Source: a bacterium (lineage in GTDB: Bacteria > Patescibacteriota > Gracilibacteria > Absconditabacterales > Absconditicoccaceae). From it: a DNA stretch of 10,174 bases. A program made the translations under genes and the position numbers. Under the pieces are notes generated by a model. The model made no database searches. It saw only the letters and a program-made list of their open reading frames with translations, and was not told the DNA's origin. The stretch spans positions 1 through 10,174 of the forward strand of contig JAHDCT010000032.1 in assembly GCA_020629735.1 (NCBI GenBank), written 5' to 3'. Numbering within the stretch: position 1 is the first letter of the stretch; every line of letters begins with the position of its first letter. This document shows positions 6,986 to 10,174 of this stretch, piece by piece.

Positions 6986-9535
6986 TTAAAATCACTCATC
7001 TTCATAAGGATTACTGTGTCTTTGTCATCTTGGTACGTTAGTGATATCTACATGGTCTGGCATGTTAACAGTCACCAGAACTCTATCTCATGGTTTTACA
7101 AACTGAGGCTTCTCGTCTCCTCATATTCAGCTGGTTTCTACTTCAAAAACCTTTGTAAGTGGTGTGCCATGTTTCAAAAATGCTTTTTCAGCTCAATCCA
7201 TTTTGCTTGTAAGTATTCTCACTACTTTATTTATTGGCTGAGGTGCTCATGAATCTCACCCATGGATCGTGTACTCAAAGGTAAATGTACTTTTTCCATG
7301 GCTATCAAGAAAAATAAAATCACTTGGATAAAGATTACTTTTTAACGTATCAAAATCGATACGAGTTGATGGAATTTCCATTCACATTGGAATGAAAGTT
7401 GACGCTTTTGGTCTTCATGTTACGTTCATTCCATCTGGAAGTCATACAGTTACTTTTACCTCAGATCAAGGAGGGCAGTCCGTATCGTCATCAAGTGATT
7501 TTCCATTGAGAGTAAACGATTTTTTAAATCACGTGTCTCATCAAAATTCTTCTTGTTCTTGTTTGTTCATTCTTTGACGGAGAATGCTTTTAACCTTAGC
7601 TCATTTCTGAGTGATTTTATCTGTTCATCAAGTCACTTTATACGTGTATGTGTAACTAGTAGAATCAGAGTCTTCGTACACAAATTTGTCAGAATAGAGA
7701 GAATCAGCAAGATAACTATGATCTATTTCAGAAATAGTAATGATAGGATTCGTATCTAGTGAGTCTAAAGAGGTTCACCCATCATCAGGTATAAAAGGTG
7801 TGTCAGGTGTTCATGAAAGGTACTCATCTAATCATGTAAACGTAGTTTTTACTACGATAATTGCTCATTTTGGACATTGCACGCCATCTGTAAGAGGGAA
7901 TTCTTCATCTCAATCCTTCATATGAAAATCAAAGCTGTAATCCGTGAAAAGCGTATCAGAAGAAACCTCTGTACTTAAGTATGTATACGTTCCTTTTGTA
8001 CTCCTTGAAACGTATTGATCGGTTAAAACATCTTTCACCTCTTTCCCGTTTTGGACATAATCTCAGGCTGCTCATTGAATAACATAGCTATGTGAGAGGG
8101 TGTCTGTAGTTCTTCACTCAAAAGTAAATTTTGAAAGGGGAAACAAATCATATTCAACTTCAGCTTTCACTACTTGTTGCTGGGTATAAGCAATTTTTCA
8201 GGTAACTCATCTTAAAATATTCCTAGCAGTACTATCCTGGATTGAATGAAAATCTTCATAAAAGTATTCTTCGGTGACAGGAGTAAGATATACCCATTCA
8301 ATATCATAATCTGCATTATGATGGAAATTCAATTGATAATATTTTCCATCAACCTCGCAAAGATCATATCACATCTCTCAAGATCAATCATGAAAAATTG
8401 ATTCTAACCTAATAGTTGATCAAATTTCGGTAGGTTTATCAGTAGGTGTTTCCTTTCATGTTTCCAAGATAGATCGTTTTCATTGAGCAAGCTTGACTTG
8501 AATATCGTATAAGTTTCATTGATGCTCGTAGAGGCTAAGAATAAAGTCTCTTTCAACATCGACATAGGTAGCATCTAAACCAGTAAAGTACTTTATTCAC
8601 GTCGTGAGTTCTCCGTCGAGGTTATAGAAATCAAAGGTTCAATCTTTCTTAAGTAGTTTAAGTCATTCTACTCAACCATAGTTTCTGAATCAAGAATTTA
8701 CTTCAATTGCATCAACATAGTCTCAGCTTCATATTGTTTCTACAGCTGGCCTTTTACGTAAATCAATTTTTTTTAAAGAAGAAATTCATGCATTTCCAGA
8801 AGTACATTTAGCATAATAAGGTTGCTCTTCCTGATCTCAAATTTTTGTGATCTCACTAAACTGTTCGTTAAATCCAATGAGTGTTTTAGAATCTGTTCAA
8901 TAAGAAATGAGTCAAGCTGAATTACTCGTAGAGTCAGATATTTCATACATAAAATCAGGAAATCCTGAAGCTTGTTGTATTTCTTCAAAACGATCAAAAT
9001 CAGTTTCCCCAGATGAATTTATGAGCGCATATTTGCCATCTTTGCCTTTTACGCAGATGAATTTACCTTCGTTTTGATAGCTGGCATCTATACCTATTTC
9101 ATCTCAAAAACTATCAAAGAGTACTAAGGATTCATCAGCATCAATTTCAAAGCCATTATTTACAAAAAAGGAGTTTTTATAGGTTACTCATTCTTGAGTT
9201 CTTTCGTCTTCGTAGTTTCAGACCATAATGAGCGTCCTTCCGTTAGTGAATTTTTTAGCTAAGTAATGTCGACCAGTGCTTTGACAAAAAATAAGCTCAC
9301 TATCACCATCAAACGGTTGTGGGAAATGGTCAGTTGAAACTGACGCGTCAATCTGCTGAAGATCTTCTGGTCTAATAACAAGTTCTTTATTTGGATCATT
9401 TTTAATTTTTTCAGGCTGTTTGTTTCAGTCTCAGTCCGTACCGCATGCACTTAAAACAACTGCAAGAAGCGCTGCGTAAAACGTATATTTTGCTCATGTT
9501 TTCAATTGTTCGTAACCTTTTCTGATATCGCTCAT
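6986..9535 (-). CDS. Large lipoprotein with C-terminal repeats, function unknown
   Basis: An 849-residue protein that I cannot name. The N-terminus has a lipoprotein signal: positively charged start, hydrophobic AALLAVV, then the lipobox LSAC with Cys31, followed by a polar G/D/N/K linker, so it should be anchored to the outside of a membrane. Residues about 60-470 are beta-rich and contain segments such as KDGKYALINSSGETDF that weakly resemble WG-type propeller repeats. The C-terminal part holds three degenerate repeats of about 80-90 residues (about 483-575, 629-709, 750-831). Each begins like TYTYKVTGG, continues with a VK-x-IL segment, and ends with a P-x-G then V-x-VTV-x-x-P strand; the first two carry CP-x-G. 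Acidic, Thr/Ser-rich stretches lie between them. UGA encodes dozens of glycines. The ATG at 9533-9535 is set by the signal peptide. It lies between PPK2 and the symporter, but a link to phosphate is only positional. Confidence 0.9.
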
Positions 9536-9567
9536 CCTTTTGAAGAAAATAAACTGCGTAAATGATT

Positions 9568-9597
9568 TTAATATGCAGATAATGTTTTATTTGTCAA
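9568..9597 (-). promoter_or_regulatory. Probable promoter of the lipoprotein gene
   Basis: Read on the minus strand, a perfect TTGACA (9597-9592) is followed after 18 bases by TATTAA (9573-9568), a four-of-six match to the -10 box. It lies between the end of the PPK2 gene and the lipoprotein start, giving a leader of about 25 bases. This suggests that the lipoprotein is transcribed separately from PPK2 or has an added internal start. Confidence 0.5.
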
Positions 9598-9612
9598 GAT
9601 AAAGGGTATGTC

Positions 9613-10174
9613 TTATTCTTCCAAAACTCCAGGAACTTCAACGATGGTCATGTCTGTTTCAAGGTCTGGCCGTTCGAGTTTCATTTGCTTTTCAAACGCC
9701 TCAATAATAACTTTCGACATTTGGTTAACTTTTACATGGTTGTTATCAGATTGAATAACATGCCATGGGGCTACCTTTGTGTCAGTATGTTTGAAGAGCC
9801 AATGGTATGCGTCAATAAATTTTTCGTATTTAGAAGATTTCTTAAAATCACCATCTTCATGTTTCCAGTACTTTTCTGGGTTAGTAATCCTTTCATGAAG
9901 TCTTTTCTTTTGTTCTTCATGAGAAACATGGAGATAAAACTTAATCACAATTGTTTTGCTATCTTCGAGCATTTCTTCAAAGTTATTGATATGTTTTGCT
10001 CTTTTTTTAAGCTCCTTTTCATCAAGAAATCATTCAATATATGGCACGAGGATATCTTCATAGTGACTACGGTTAAAAATTCATATCATTCCTTTTTCAG
10101 GAGTTCTTTTGTGGATTCTCCATAGGAAATCATGAGCAAATTCTTCTTTACTAGGAACTTTAAACGAACTAACG
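9613..10174 (-). CDS. ppk2: Polyphosphate kinase 2 (PPK2) family protein, N-terminus beyond window edge
   Basis: PPK2 enzymes transfer phosphate between polyphosphate and nucleotides, usually making NDP or NTP from polyphosphate. The last 186 residues are visible. They match the family closely: EFAHDFLWRIHKRTPEKG, IGIFNRSHYEDIL (the Walker-B-like FNRSHYED signature), the YLHVSHEEQKKRL helix, NPEKYWKHEDGDF of the lid region, and TKVAPWHVIQSDNN near the C-terminus, followed by an acidic tail ending in LEE. The Walker A loop and the start codon lie to the right of the window. One glycine (GFLDE, near 10030) is UGA, so under the standard code only a downstream fragment from 9972 would be called. 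Subclass (AMP, ADP or NDP preference) cannot be told from this part. It lies 77 bases upstream of the lipoprotein gene on the same strand; I see no clear terminator between. Confidence 0.95.

Noticed and set aside
6911..7925. Plus-strand open frames across the lipoprotein gene
   Set aside because: They are antisense to a continuous 849-codon frame with a proper lipoprotein signal, and their products are low-complexity F/S/I-rich strings without motifs.
9685..10125. Plus-strand 146-aa open frame
   Set aside because: It lies antisense to the well-matched PPK2 coding sequence; its Phe-rich translation is a complement artefact.
1..10174. CRISPR array, insertion sequence or prophage
   Set aside because: No regularly spaced direct repeats, transposase, integrase or terminal inverted repeats were seen.

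Overview
The window comes from a bacterium that reads UGA as glycine (translation table 25), as the candidate phyla Absconditabacteria (SR1) and Gracilibacteria (BD1-5) do. Under the standard code almost every gene looks shattered. With UGA = Gly, eight long frames open, and the in-frame UGAs fall where the families have conserved glycines, for example in UMP kinase, EF-P, RlmD and the Na/Pi transporter. The DNA is AT-rich and densely coded. Upstream regions are A/T-rich without clear Shine-Dalgarno sequences. I cannot decide between the two phyla from this window. I saw no rRNA, tRNA, CRISPR array, transposon or phage gene.

Left part (1-1081, minus strand): a secreted protein of unknown function that runs off the left edge, preceded by pyrH (UMP kinase). 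A 272-base divergent intergenic region with several hairpins follows.

Middle (1354-4178, plus strand): efp (elongation factor P), an unrecognised 198-aa protein, and an RlmD/RumA-type 23S rRNA uracil-5-methyltransferase. Terminator-like hairpins follow each of the three: after efp, after the 198-aa gene (ending two bases before the rlmD start codon), and after rlmD.

Right part (4334-10174): a phosphate/polyphosphate neighbourhood. A strong sigma70-type promoter drives a VTC-domain (polyphosphate polymerase-like) protein, followed on the same strand by a Na+/phosphate symporter of the NptA family. Convergent to these is an 849-aa lipoprotein with three degenerate C-terminal repeats, separated from the symporter by a 15-bp bidirectional terminator. 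Upstream of the lipoprotein is the 3' part of a PPK2-type polyphosphate kinase that continues past the right edge. Phosphate import, polyphosphate synthesis or binding, and polyphosphate-driven nucleotide phosphorylation would make a coherent set. The lipoprotein's role is unknown.
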